This document shows, piece by piece, positions 34,001 through 44,180 of a DNA stretch of 64,000 nucleotides. This DNA comes from Parapristionchus giblindavisi (Eukaryota; Nematoda; Chromadorea; Rhabditida; Diplogasteridae). Position 1 is the stretch's first letter; each line of letters starts with the position of its first letter. The stretch spans positions 62,001 to 126,000 of the forward strand of contig CALSFV010000292.1 in NCBI GenBank assembly GCA_943737045.1, in the 5' to 3' direction. The notes beneath the pieces were generated by a model. It saw only the letters and a program-made list of their open reading frames with translations. It was not told the origin of the DNA and did not search any database. Position numbers and translations under genes: made by a program.

Positions 34001-37000
34001 ATGAGCTCTCGTATTAATATATCGATAAGGCCAATGGAAGAATGGTATCAAAAGGTATGTCATAAAGTTATTTCCTTGCCCTTTTATTAAGGGCCGGGTA
34101 AATTACTATTTCTATGGTAGTTATTTCAAAGTCTCTTTTTGAAATTGTAATGATCTCTAATTTAAAGTAGAAGAACAACTAGGGGATATACTATTTGCCG
34201 GATGCCTACCCGGATGGAGCATAACTACGATTTTCCTTTAAGGCTCGACATCTCGCTATCTCAAGTTCAAATGAATTAATTCCACTGATCTATCGTATGA
34301 TTGATTTGTTAAGAGTGATTAAGGATCCAAAGGCAAACAAAGATGTATGTTTATGTTATGAATAAATCCGTTTCTTCATCTCTTTTGAATCTTTCATTTT
34401 GATTTTCTCGTTTAAAGGGAGCGTAACCTCTCTCAATGACCTCTTCATTGCGCACACTATTTCTCTGTTCTCTAACAACGAGAGAGCGTAGAGCGTTGAA
34501 GAGACCGTTGAGAGAGGTTACGCTCCCTTTAAATTCAATTGTAAGAGCAAATATCATAACCGAGCGTTAACACATTATAATTAAACAAAGAACGAAATGA
34601 GGACATTGCTAGCATAAGGTATATTCCTTTAAATAGGCACTTCATTTCGCGCTTCGTGAACTAGAATATGAACAAGCGAAATCATACATTCGAGATGTGG
34701 ACAGGTACGTATACTTTTTATGCATTTTGAGATTGCAAAGATTGCACCATTTCGTAGACTTCAGTGAACTTCAGTTAAACTGAAGTTTTTGAGAAAATCA
34801 ATTATTAGTTTTTATTCAGATACGATAAATTTCATGACTTGTTCTATGGTCTCTCTCAATGTCTCATAGAAGTTTATTCAACAATTCCTGACCTGACTAC
34901 CGTATCTCATTCGATGAATCCTATTTCACCATTGCCCTCGAACTTTGGTTCAGTAAAAACGGAAGCACCATCGAGTACCACACCTGGCCCGCATACAGTA
35001 ACAACGTTTGATATCATACCTACTCAACCTACAGTATGCCCGGCAAGTACCGTATCCGCCCTGCCCACTGTAGTCCCTGAGGCCAATGTATCACCGAATC
35101 AACCCAAATCCGTTCCTCCTCCTGTTACTTATATTGATGGATATTCGGGAGCAATCGAATCAACTCCGAAGAGTATTAAATGTGAGAACGTATTTCATTC
35201 TACTGAAAGTTCTTCCAACAACTCTTCTCATTCTAATCGTAAGAGAAAGAAATGTGAATCAGAAAATGTCTCCGATCAATTCATTAGCGATCAAAACAAA
35301 TTTATGGTAAGTGTAAAACAATCGATTTCTTTGACTTTTAACATTCAGGAAATTTCTGTCGATACCATTTCGGATCATGACACAGTTGAAGACAATATAT
35401 TACCGTTAGATGATTCAATCGACAATGAAATGATTGATACTATGGAAGAATCGGATGATGACGATATACAAGTCATCGAACCACTAGTACGTTTTCATTA
35501 CTCTTTTCTTCATTACTACACGGCTGTTCATTGGGAGTAATTAAAATTGACAAAGGAATGCCCTCAAAAATAACCAAAATTTAATTTTTGATGTTCTCGT
35601 TACACGCGGAAAATTTCATACGGAAACGAAAGCATAGGGAGAGGGAGGAGTTACACAGTATTCTGGTCCAAGCCATTTTTCTTCCAAAGCAGGACAAAGG
35701 AGAGACCATTGTATTCGAGAGAGTTTGTATGTTGAGCGGTCGTTCTTGCTTTGAAAGTCATGAGAACGCTGTGGTTATTGATTATGCACTACAGAATGTT
35801 TTACATACGTCCCGCTGCGGCACGCATGTGCGAGCTCCGCAATTTTAGTGTCTCCGATAATTTGGTCGAACATTTTAGTGCGGCTGAAATTTGAGTACAA
35901 GACAAGCCAAACTTGAAACGTTGGGCCATTAATTTGGCTTGAAGTGTGGCTGTTATTTAAGTCCCAAATTACCGGCTCTACTTTATGGCCACTTGGTTAC
36001 TTTATGGCTCTAAATTATCTCTGGCCTAGCGGTGATCACCCGCAGGACTTCGTGTGCCTTGAATAACGGGTTGCACCTTTACCCTTTTACTTTTTTACTT
36101 TATGGCCAATGACAAAATTGTTCACCCTCTTTGAAACAAATTAAGGGTCAACCACGAAAATATTGGCGCAGCTTTGTAAAGTGGGTTTGTCTTGTTTAGG
36201 CTTAACTTCGACCAAATTATTGGCACCACTAAAATTGCGGGACGCATCATTTGTTTCCTTTGTGTATGAATATTTTTCGATTCTAATTTCTTATTGTTAA
36301 CCAGTTTCGGCGATCAAAAGTTCTCATAAAGACTAAAGAAAGTGAAATACAATTTCTAAGCGTGAGAAAAAAAAGGCAAATCGCACTGGTCTGAAAATGA
36401 TGGGTACTGCGAATTTTCCAAAAAATACCTTACGGCGATCGGTGAATAATTGTTTACAAAAGATTGGTATAATTGATTGCTCACAGGAAATTGACGAGAA
36501 TGAAGTTATTGAAAGCAATCTCGACTGTCCAATTTGCAAGGTTTGTTAATGTATTCTGCTTCAAATATCAAATTACCTAATCGTCATAAATTGCAGCGCA
36601 AATATGGTGATCCCAATTCAATAGGATCTCATTTGACCAACGTTCATGAAACGTCATTTAAAAAAGTTGGTGAAAAGCCTGGAATTTATAAATTTGGATT
36701 ATTAATTAATCTTATTTCAGTTAGAAGGAAGACTTGTTTGTAAGTGCGGGCAATCATTCGGATGCGTCGACTCCTGCTTAAAGCATATCAAATCAAATAA
36801 AGTATTATTTTGATTTATGCAACAGTCAGAGAGAACAACGCAGATACCCCAATACATTGTTGATCCAATATTTGTTAAAGTAACATCGTTATTTTAGTGT
36901 GATAAATCGTCATTTCGAACTTTATACAACAGGACAAAGGTGCAGCAAGCCAATGTTGAAGGTCGTAAAAAAGGAATCAAGGTAAAATTTTTAAATAATA

Positions 37001-38810
37001 ATTGTTATTTTAAAGAATATAAATTATTTATATCAGATGCGAAAAAGCGGGAGAAGAAGTGCATTAGAAGTGGATCATACACGAAAAAAGAAACATGTTG
37101 ATATGTCAAAATGCTTCCTCTGTCAAGTAAGCTCTTATATTACGTACAAATAATTGTTTAATTTGTATGATTTTTTCATACATTTCCAACTTTTTCTGTA
37201 AAATTTTTGAAAATAATTAATATTCGTTTGACAGGCAGCAGTAAGTAAGGGAAGATTTGCGTTCGATAGACATCTATATAGTGAACACAGGACTACAATA
37301 GCAAAGGTTGGTCTATCAAATTCCTATCAATCAGCCCATCGATCAAAATCCCCCATACCCTTATAAGGAAAGTTTCTATGAACGGTAATGGACTTCGATT
37401 GTCTCCAGAAAGGTGTTTTTCATATTAACCTTTTTTGCGTGGATACGTGGGCGACGAGAAATTTACATATTTCGCACTTTTTCGCTACTGAATAAACACC
37501 GTTCTCTGTGAAATTTTCTTGAAATTATTCTTGAATTACGTAATTCACGATAATTTTTTTAAAATTTTCTCAAAACTTACTGTGTTTGTCAGGGTGTTCG
37601 GAACAGCGAAATAATCACCGACTATTATTGATAGTCCATTTTATTTTGTTTTAGGAAAATCTATGGTATGAATGTGAAAAGTGTGGAAGATCAATTCATT
37701 CGACTAACTGGCTTGCAAAACATTTCAAAAAGGTACTGTTTTATAGCAAACATTTTATAAAAATTAAATTAGAATTGCAACATATCGAATTTTATGACAT
37801 AAATGCATATACTGGAATACAGTAGGACAGCAAAAGTCGTCTTACATGTTATATGCGTGGCAAGTAGACTCGACGCATTTCCAGTCATAATTTCTCGTGA
37901 TTTTTTATTTAAACACGTTTTATCAAGAGGTCAATGGGGAATCTCCCCCGAAGGGAGAGATATCACCAAATTGCGTGTTTGGGTCCAAAAGGGATTGAAA
38001 CTCGGGGCGCTTTGAGTGCCCCGAGTTTCAATCCCTTTTGGACCCAAACACGCAATTTGGTGATATCTCGTCAAATTGTGGTCATAAATTTCCCTGGTCT
38101 ATGGTCATTGCTGTTAGTCACGAGCGAGAAGTGGACACTGAACATTGGAGTCGAGCGAAAACATTATGGATGACATACAACAGTAGTCTACCATAATGGG
38201 TCCTTCCCTTCGTGTTTATTTTATTTTTCGCCTCCATTTTGAAATGGTTCGGGGCTCTGAAGTAGAGGCTTTCCCACGAGTACGATGGAGGGACAATATG
38301 AATCGAGCCTTTGGCGCAAACTGGAAGAATACAGCTCGCGATGATTCTCACCGACTCATTCCCATCTGTTCACGGATGCCGATTAATTGAATTGAATCGA
38401 TTCGAATTTGAGACCATTCCCCTCTTAGTGATAGATTTACATATTCTAATATTGCGTATTGCTAGTTAGAACCTCCAGTTCTGCTGCATACGAATGAAGC
38501 AAAATAAGTTATGAATTTAAAGTCCATTGTAACAGCGAATTTAAAGCCACACCCCAAGTTATTTTGAAACTCTCCGCTCTGGCTACACTCTCTCGCTTTC
38601 TTTGTCTGCGAGAGAGTATTGCCAATGCGGAGAGTAAAATTAGCTTGGGGTGTGCCTTTAAGAACTTAAAATATCCTCAACGAAATAAAAACCGATGCAC
38701 TGGCTTTACATATTTGATGTTTCAATATAAATTCATTGCAGTGTCATCGTCCTGACGAAATTATTTTATGGCAATACGATAATCAATCGATTAAATCGGA
38801 AATGTTTTGA
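34001..38810 (+). CDS. C2H2 zinc-finger protein, twelve exons
   Basis: Exons are 34001-34054, 34637-34704, 34820-35306, 35349-35486, 36361-36540, 36597-36665, 36721-36801, 36898-36981, 37037-37126, 37235-37306, 37655-37732 and 38742-38810. Together they encode about 489 residues. The start (MSSRINISIRPMEEWYQK) follows a CTTTCCAG acceptor, probably a trans-splice site. The N-terminal half is Ser/Thr/Pro-rich with an acidic patch (MEESDDDD). C2H2-type fingers span exon junctions: CPICK...HLTNVH, CKCGQSF...CLKH, CFLCQ...HLYSEH and CEKCGRS...HFKKCH. The last is completed only by exon 12, which supports that terminal exon. Likely a nuclear DNA- or RNA-binding protein. The junction into exon 5 (TTTCTAAG acceptor after an 874-nt intron) is the least certain. 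Introns contain several repeat insertions. Confidence 0.72.
34411..34533. mobile_element. Palindromic MITE, family M2
   Basis: A near-complete copy with TTTAAAGGGAGCGTAACCTC and its complement at the other end. It lies in intron 1 of the zinc-finger gene. Confidence 0.8.
35640..35795. repeat. Dispersed repeat, second copy near 44.34-44.47 kb
   Basis: Shared segments include CACAGTATTCTGGT, CAAGCCATTTT and TATGTTGAGCGGTCGTT, in the same orientation as at 44343-44470. Both copies lie in introns. Confidence 0.55.
35820..36246. mobile_element. Inverted-repeat element in intron 4 of the zinc-finger gene
   Basis: GCAATTTTAGTG near 35839 and ATAATTTGGTCGAA near 35858 pair with TTCGACCAAATTAT and CACTAAAATTGCGG near 36205-36240. 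It is interrupted by the dispersed repeat at 36002-36075. Confidence 0.5.
37957..38069. repeat. Long perfect hairpin
   Basis: Arms of about 50 bp (GAGATATCACCAAATTGCGT ... and its exact complement ending GGTGATATCTC) are separated by a loop of about 10 nt. It lies in intron 11 of the zinc-finger gene, so it would be transcribed. It could be a young MITE or a small-RNA hairpin. Confidence 0.8.
38196..38393 (+). mobile_element. Non-LTR retrotransposon ORF fragment
   Basis: The frame ending VRWRDNMNRAFGANWKNTAR resembles the C-terminal RWxDD(I/V)....G.NWxxxAxDR motif common in LINE polyproteins. Only this end is present. It lies in intron 11 of the zinc-finger gene. Confidence 0.5.
38540..38661. 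mobile_element. Palindromic MITE, family M1
   Basis: A nearly perfect palindromic copy with GAAACTCTCCGCTCTGGCTA and GCGGAGAGTAAAATTAGCTT. It lies in intron 11 of the zinc-finger gene. Confidence 0.8.
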
Positions 38811-39244
38811 AGGTTAGACTAATTTTATTATTGATTTTTTTAAAATTTCAATCAATTTAATTTTTATTAATCAAAATTTTAGGACTCAATCGGATAATAA
38901 TCAGTTAAATACCTAATGAAGAAGATTTTTCACTTTGCGCTCATTGTTGTATTAAAAGATATCGATAAATATGTTATGGAAAGGAAGGAATTCTTGAATT
39001 GACAAAGTATTATGTGATTAATTTAATTTGCAGGGGGGGGGGGGGGCAAGTGACGATCGATCTCGTAAGAATTCATGGAAAATTTATATTGGTTACGAGA
39101 AGATGTGACAATATCCGTAGGAAGACTATTCCAGATAAGAATTTTTCTACTATTTTTCAAAAGCTTATGTACATAAGTACGGCATAAGAATTGAAAATCG
39201 ATATAATATGCATCTGTTGATATTGATAGAATATCTTTAATGTA

Positions 39245-40765
39245 TGTGAGACCGTTTGCGTAAGACTCGACTAAGATATGTGATATCTCTCGCAGTCAAA
39301 AAATCAAAATTAGGGGGTCGGGGTTGTCAAGGGTGGTCATGACGATTCTCATGTTCATTCTGCACCTACAGTACTGGCCAAAAGGTTATTGACTTTTGGT
39401 TTTTTCGCCATAACTTTTTTCAAGCTCAACCGATCGAGCCCAGGTTTTCAGGGATTATTTTTAGAGAGTTTTTACGTGTCTTACACAAAAACCACCCCGG
39501 TTGAGCCCTTTCGGTGAATTTTATTTCGATTTTATCAAAAGTCACAAAAATGAGATTTTCGTTTTCTTCGATTTATTCGATTTTTTCCACTTATTTTGCC
39601 ACCAATGTGTGTTATATCGTTTTTAAAGTATGACACGGGTTCAAGGGAGCACGAATCTACCTATATCCGAGCGAGAACCCATTCGTCGTGGATGTCAGAT
39701 GGGACTGTCGGAGGCACACTGTCGCAGCAGTTCAGAGTGACTATTTAGACTATCCTGAAGGTCACCAAAACTTCAATCCGAGTTCAGACAATGAAGAAAG
39801 TTAATGTACGACCTCGCAAGACGATTACAACATCTGATCGTCTGATTAAATGCATTTCGAAGGAGAAACTGAGGCTCACTACAATTGACATCAAGCGAGC
39901 ACTAGCGGAGTTTCGCTAAATTGAGGTAGCTAAAGATTCTAAACTTGACTGAAAAGATGTTTGAGGTGTCCTTGGACAATGTACAACATCGTTTTCGTGA
40001 GTCGGCTCTGTTCTGACGTCGCCCTGTCAACAAACCTCTGATCTCCTAAAAGAATCGCAAAGCAAGGATCACATGGGCAAAAGAGCACTTGCATTGGACC
40101 CTCTAACAATAGAAGTAGGTCTTATTCTCAGACGAAAACAAGTTTCTGATGATTGGTACGGTGGAAATAAATCATTTTCGTCGTCCGCTTGGAACTGGAT
40201 AGGATGTGAAGTGCCAGCTAACCACCGTGAAGAACATCCTTGATGGGGGAACATCCTTGATGTTGTGGGGTTGTTTCTCTGAAGATGGGGTTGACTCCCT
40301 GGTTCTTGTGAAGAAAATTATGAAGGCGGAGATATTCAAGCGACACATTTCCTTCCTTCAAACATCTTTTCAGTGAAGTTTAGAAGTTTTATATACCTCA
40401 ATTTAGCGAAACTCCGATAGTGCTCGCTTGATGTCAATTGTAGTGAGCCTCAGTTTCTCCTTCGAGATGCAGGTAATCAGAAGATCAGATATCGTGATCG
40501 TCTTGCCAGGTCGTACATTAACCTTCTTCATTGTTTAAACACGGATACGTAAAAACGCTCAAAATAATCCCTGAAAACCTGGGCTCGATCGGTTGAGTTT
40601 GAAAAAAGTTATGGCGAAAAAACCAAAAGTCAATATCCTTTTGGCCAGTACTGTAGATCCATCGTTGAGGCCAGACGACGTCGCGTTGAAATCGCGTTTT
40701 TAGTCTTTTCTCGTCACCCGATCGTGCTAAAAATTGCGGATTATGCCCTCAAGGGCAGAATTTGT
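39245..40765. mobile_element. Dispersed repeat R1, split by a Tc1-like insertion
   Basis: The flanks of the Tc1-like element (GTGAGACCGTTTGCGTAAGA on the left; GTTGAGGCCAGACGACGTCG on the right) align with a continuous repeat at 57525-57760 in reverse orientation. Removing the insertion restores GCACCTAGATCCATCGTTGA, close to the R1 sequence GCACCTGGAGTCACTGTTGA. Confidence 0.7.
39367..40655 (+). mobile_element. Tc1/mariner-family transposon, inactive
   Basis: Terminal inverted repeats read CAGTACTGGCCAAAAGG and are flanked by TA on each side, as expected for Tc1/mariner target duplication. The plus-strand transposase relic starts near 39791 with MKKVNVRPRKTITTSDRLI, has WAKEHLHW and the catalytic-region LFSDENKF motif, and GGTSLMLWGCFS. 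Frame stops and shifts break it throughout. A piece of the transposase 5' region recurs inverted at about 40385-40540, next to the right end, making the right terminal repeat abnormally long. Confidence 0.85.
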
Positions 40766-40766
40766 T

Positions 40767-40860
40767 GCAGTGTCATCGTTTTGACGAAATTATTTTATAG
40801 CAATGTGATGATGATTCAGATTCGGTGGAAACACTGCTTAGTTAATTTTGATAATGTGTA
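40767..40860 (+). pseudogene. Duplicate of the last zinc-finger exon
   Basis: TTGTTGCAG followed by TGTCATCGTTTTGACGAAAT matches the acceptor and start of exon 12 at 38732-38765, then hits an early TAG (40804-40806). The similarity goes on weakly downstream (GAATCGATTAAATTGGAAA). It could still serve as an alternative terminal exon, because Cys-His, the last ligand pair, lies before the stop. Confidence 0.6.
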
Positions 40861-40914
40861 TTAATGTAATGTAATGATAATGAATCGATTAAATTGGAAA
40901 AGGGATTAAGGTCT

Positions 40915-41037
40915 GTTTAAAGGGAGCGTTACCTCACTCAATCGCCTCTCCATTGCGCACACTATTTCTCTGTTCTCAAACAACGAGAGAGCGTTGCGCG
41001 ACGAAGAGACCATTGAGAGAGGTTACGCTCGATTTAA
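40915..41037. mobile_element. Palindromic MITE, family M2
   Basis: GTTTAAAGGGAGCGTTACCT at one end and GAGGTTACGCTCGATTTAAT at the other. Confidence 0.75.
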
Positions 41038-41247
41038 TTCTCGATTATTGTAAATTTCATTCAATTTAAAGAAGGGGACCCAAGAGTTTTTTCGTGACTA
41101 AACTGGCCTGGCAGAACTATAGATCACATCTCCCTGTATACAAAAACAATTTTCTCTCAAAATTTTAGATGCCTGGAATACCGTAATTCGGTAATTCATT
41201 ACGGATACAGGGAAAGGCGCGAGTTTTTGAAATTAATAAAAAAAATT

Positions 41248-41320
41248 GCAAACGGGAATCGAACCCGCGTGGCGCGGTTACAAGCGCTGACTACTAACCA
41301 CTGAGCCACACGCTCTACGC
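41248..41320 (-). tRNA. tRNA-like gene or tRNA-derived SINE, not functional tRNA by structure
   Basis: The minus strand has a box A (GTGGCTCAGTGG) and a perfect box B (GGTTCGATTCC) with a T arm GCGGG/CCCGT. The anticodon arm is irregular (GCGC around an 8-nt loop) and the 5' end GAGCGTG does not pair with the 3' end. Either a tRNA pseudogene or the head of a SINE. Confidence 0.35.
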
Positions 41321-41489
41321 GTATGACCAGACAAATCTAATAGAGAACATAATGTCATTTCCTCCAACGTTCTTCATGTCAATAGTGCAGACCATATCTC
41401 GTGGGTCTCCTTCTTTAATTTTTCTTATTCTAAATATTTATAAATATACCTTCAATTATCTTTTGCCTACCATCTCGTGCACCTTGCAA

Positions 41490-41601
41490 TTAAAGGCTAA
41501 TTTAACTCTCCGCATTGGCAATACTCTCTCGTAGACAAAGAAAGCGAGAGAGTGTGGCCAGAGCGGAGAGTTTCAAATTAGCTTGGGGTCTCGCTTTAAA
41601 G
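41490..41601. mobile_element. Palindromic MITE, family M1
   Basis: Arms TAATTTAACTCTCCGCATTG and GAGCGGAGAGTTTCAAATTA. Confidence 0.75.
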
Positions 41602-41730
41602 TATTTTTATATATTTGTATTAATTGAACAATCCACTATAATTCGATGACGGCTGGCATATGAGTGCTTTGGATACTGGGAATTATTTAAATTTTCGTTT
41701 TTTTTTTGCTTTTACCTTTCAGCTCTTATA

Positions 41731-41843
41731 TGGAACGTGACTCTCTCAATGGTCTCTTCATTGTGCACACTATTTCTCTGTTCTCTAACAACGAGGAAGC
41801 ATTGCGCGTCGAGGAGACCATTGGTTACGCTTCCATTATTTAA
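41731..41843. mobile_element. M2 MITE, degenerate
   Basis: CTCTCTCAATGGTCTCTTCA and GAGGAGACCATTGGTTACGC around the usual core. The ends are eroded. Confidence 0.65.
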
Positions 41844-42266
41844 TTTAATTTAGTTTATCATACATCAATAAGATGCGACAACATTTGAAATAACAGATAA
41901 ATAAAAGCTTGTGGGGTAGAGAAAAAACTAACATTATGCCGCATGATCACTCATGTCATATGTTTTCAGTATGATTCACAACCCTATTCTAAGCGCATTG
42001 TTATAGCTGACATCGTGACATGTGCTATGATCAAGCCTAACGATATTCTGTGCAAAATATATGTTGCAAAGGAGGAACGACGACTATACTGTATCTAAAC
42101 CAGTTCTTTGATGGTGTTACAAAAGACATTGAAATTTGGAAGAATGGATGATGATTCAATAGCTCATTAGAGATTAACGAAGGAAGTGCACTTTCATGAA
42201 AGAGATGCTATAGAAGGAATGACCTATGACTTATTTCGTCTTAGCAAAGCGTGATTCCCATTACAG
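41844..42266. other. Upstream region of the Thr-rich gene
   Basis: No repeat or other gene is recognised between the MITE at 41.8 kb and the TATA box at 42.27 kb. It probably includes regulatory DNA. Confidence 0.35.
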
Positions 42267-42274
42267 TATATAAG
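42267..42274 (+). promoter_or_regulatory. TATA box of Thr-rich gene 1
   Basis: TATATAAG lies 44 bp before the ATG. The same element lies about 40 bp before the ATG of both paralogues, so the TATA-ATG spacing is conserved. It also rules out the in-frame upstream ATG at 42251. Confidence 0.7.
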
Positions 42275-42310
42275 AGAGACATTTGTGCAACAAAGATAAG
42301 CATTCACGCA

Positions 42311-43685
42311 ATGTTCCAACTGTACCGTATCATCTGCCTTTTCGCCCTAGTGGTTACTGTAGTTAGTATGGATGCTACTACCACTGGTGTACCAACGACC
42401 ACTACCTCAACGACGACGACCGCTGAACCGATTACGACTACAACTTCAGCCCCAACAACTACCGTACCAACATCTACGACTTCTGAAGCTTCATCAACAA
42501 CGACATTGGTGCCATCAACCACCACTTCAACTGGAACTACAACCACAGTTGTTCCAACAACTACTACTGTAGCCGTAAGCGATCTTAAGGATTACGAAAA
42601 CTGAATCTTTCATATACTTTTCATTCACTCCTAGTAGTGAAAACAAAGATAATTTAAACATTTTCTTTTAAACGGAATAAAGTTAAGTCGGGGAGGAGAG
42701 TTTAAAATTCTTTGTGCTTATTGTTAACTTACAATATAAAGCCAATCACATCTTACCAGGATGGAGTGCCACCCGCCATCGCTTTCACTAATATGCGGTC
42801 GTACTACAATGCCCGGTACAGGACTCATGGATATTGTGGAACCGACGCCTGTCGAACCAGGTTGTGGGGTTCTGGGTTCAGTAGAACCGCTAACGCAGGT
42901 GGGTTATTTTATTTCGTGAGCTTCTAAGCCTTGCTGACTTAGGAATCGTTGGAAAGATCGTCTACGCCTCGTCTGCTTCTCTAGCTGAGGCACAAAAGGC
43001 TTGTCCCACTGGTAAGTCATATAATCTTATATCTTATTTATACATGAGCTTAAGCATTAAATTTGAAATAATATAAATAATAAAATTATTTAATTTTAAT
43101 TATTATAATTAGGTGGACAGTTCCTTATGTTGGTTGGAATGGTAGCTAAAGGAAGAGGATTCATGCACACTTTCTATGTAAGATTCTTTTTAAAGGCGCA
43201 CTCCCCGCTAATTTGAAACACTCCGCTCTGGCAATGCTCTCTCGTAGACAAAGAAAGCGAGAGAGTGTTGCCAGAGCGGAGAGATTCAAATTAGCTTGTG
43301 GTATCGCTTTTAAGGCGCACTCCGCGCTAATTTGAAACTATCCGCTCTGACAATGCTCTCTCGCTTTCTTTGTCCACGAGAGCAGAGTGGAGAGTAAAAT
43401 TAGCTCGGGGTTTGCCTTTATCATTTGATTTTTGCGGGAAACAGTTGAATATGTTTAGGGCGGTATGCCTCAAGGCTACGTTCCCACCAAACCCGTCTGT
43501 GGTGCCACACTTCCCGTGAAAGCGTACAGTCCAGTTATCGGAGACGGTAATCGATCGATAATCGATCGATAATCAATAATCTAATCTATGATCATTCAGA
43601 TATTGTGTACACAACGGGTGCTCCTCCTGCGGGATACAGAGTCCGTCATAATGGTCGTGTTCTCTTCTATCTTTGGCCTCAATAA
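42311..43685 (+). CDS. Secreted Thr-rich protein with conserved C-terminal domain (paralogue 1)
   Basis: Six exons: 42311-42574, 42760-42898, 42943-43011, 43113-43177, 43459-43546 and 43600-43685. They encode 236 residues. Residues 1-20 form a signal peptide (MFQLYRIICLFALVVTVVS). Residues 22-88 are a mucin-like Thr/Ser/Pro stretch likely to be O-glycosylated. Residues 89-236 form a domain with four conserved cysteines (YCGTDAC, KACPT, PVCGAT) and ending GRVLFYLWPQ. Exons 2-5 have exactly the lengths 139, 69, 65 and 88 nt in all three paralogues. Intron 2 is only 44 nt. Two M1 MITEs sit in intron 4. The stop overlaps an AATAAA signal. Likely extracellular (mucus, gut or cuticle surface). I do not recognise the domain. 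Confidence 0.85.
43189..43312. mobile_element. Palindromic MITE, family M1 (first of a tandem pair)
   Basis: TTTAAAGGCGCACTCCCCGC and the arms GAAACACTCCGCTCTGGCAA / AGCGGAGAGATTCAAATTAG. It lies in intron 4 of Thr-rich gene 1. Confidence 0.8.
43309..43421. mobile_element. Palindromic MITE, family M1 (second of a tandem pair)
   Basis: It directly follows the first copy, sharing the TTTTAAGGCGCACTCCGCGC junction. It is internally inverted relative to the first (CTCTCTCGCTTTCTTTGTCC). Confidence 0.75.
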
Positions 43686-44180
43686 ATTACACAATTCATA
43701 AAAATGTTTATCGTGCATAAACTTATTCGGTTCAACTGTTGGTTATGGTTTTTCACAAGACTTTAAGATATTATTAAATTAATGGTAAACTTATCCCCTT
43801 ATTAAAGAAACACGAGGCCCTAAGTGAGATAACTGCTAAGACGATGATAATTCAATATTTGTTACTTAAATTTTAATTTTTTTAAAACCGTTCCTCATAT
43901 AGTGTTGCTCTTTGGACAGAGAATGCATATCTTTGTTGCACAAATGTCTTTCTTTTAAACTGTACAATCTTTCCAAATTAGCCATGCGGTGACTAAGCAT
44001 TTTATGTTTTATTGAATTAGATTCAATATAATATACACAAACATATATTTTTTACAGAAAGACAAAGAAGAAATCGATAAAATGCAAGATGAAATCAATG
44101 GAGTATCAACGATGATGAAAGTGGGTAGCGAGTATTGGTCGAATGTCGACCAGACTGAGATTTCTCATTTCTGGTAATAT
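43686..44180. other. Convergent intergenic region with one exon-like segment
   Basis: A plus-strand segment at 44058-44177, after TTTTTTACAG, reads KDKEEIDKMQDEINGVSTMM and later SEYWSNVDQ before a TAA. It vaguely resembles the N-terminal segment of cuticle collagens but stands alone. No gene is assembled. Confidence 0.3.

Noticed and set aside
35588..35848. 86-residue ORF as a zinc-finger exon
   Set aside because: It overlaps a dispersed repeat also found in an intron at 44.3 kb, and its frame does not join neighbouring exons.
41248..41320. Functional tRNA gene
   Set aside because: The acceptor stem does not pair and the anticodon arm is irregular although both internal promoter boxes look good; kept only as tRNA-like.
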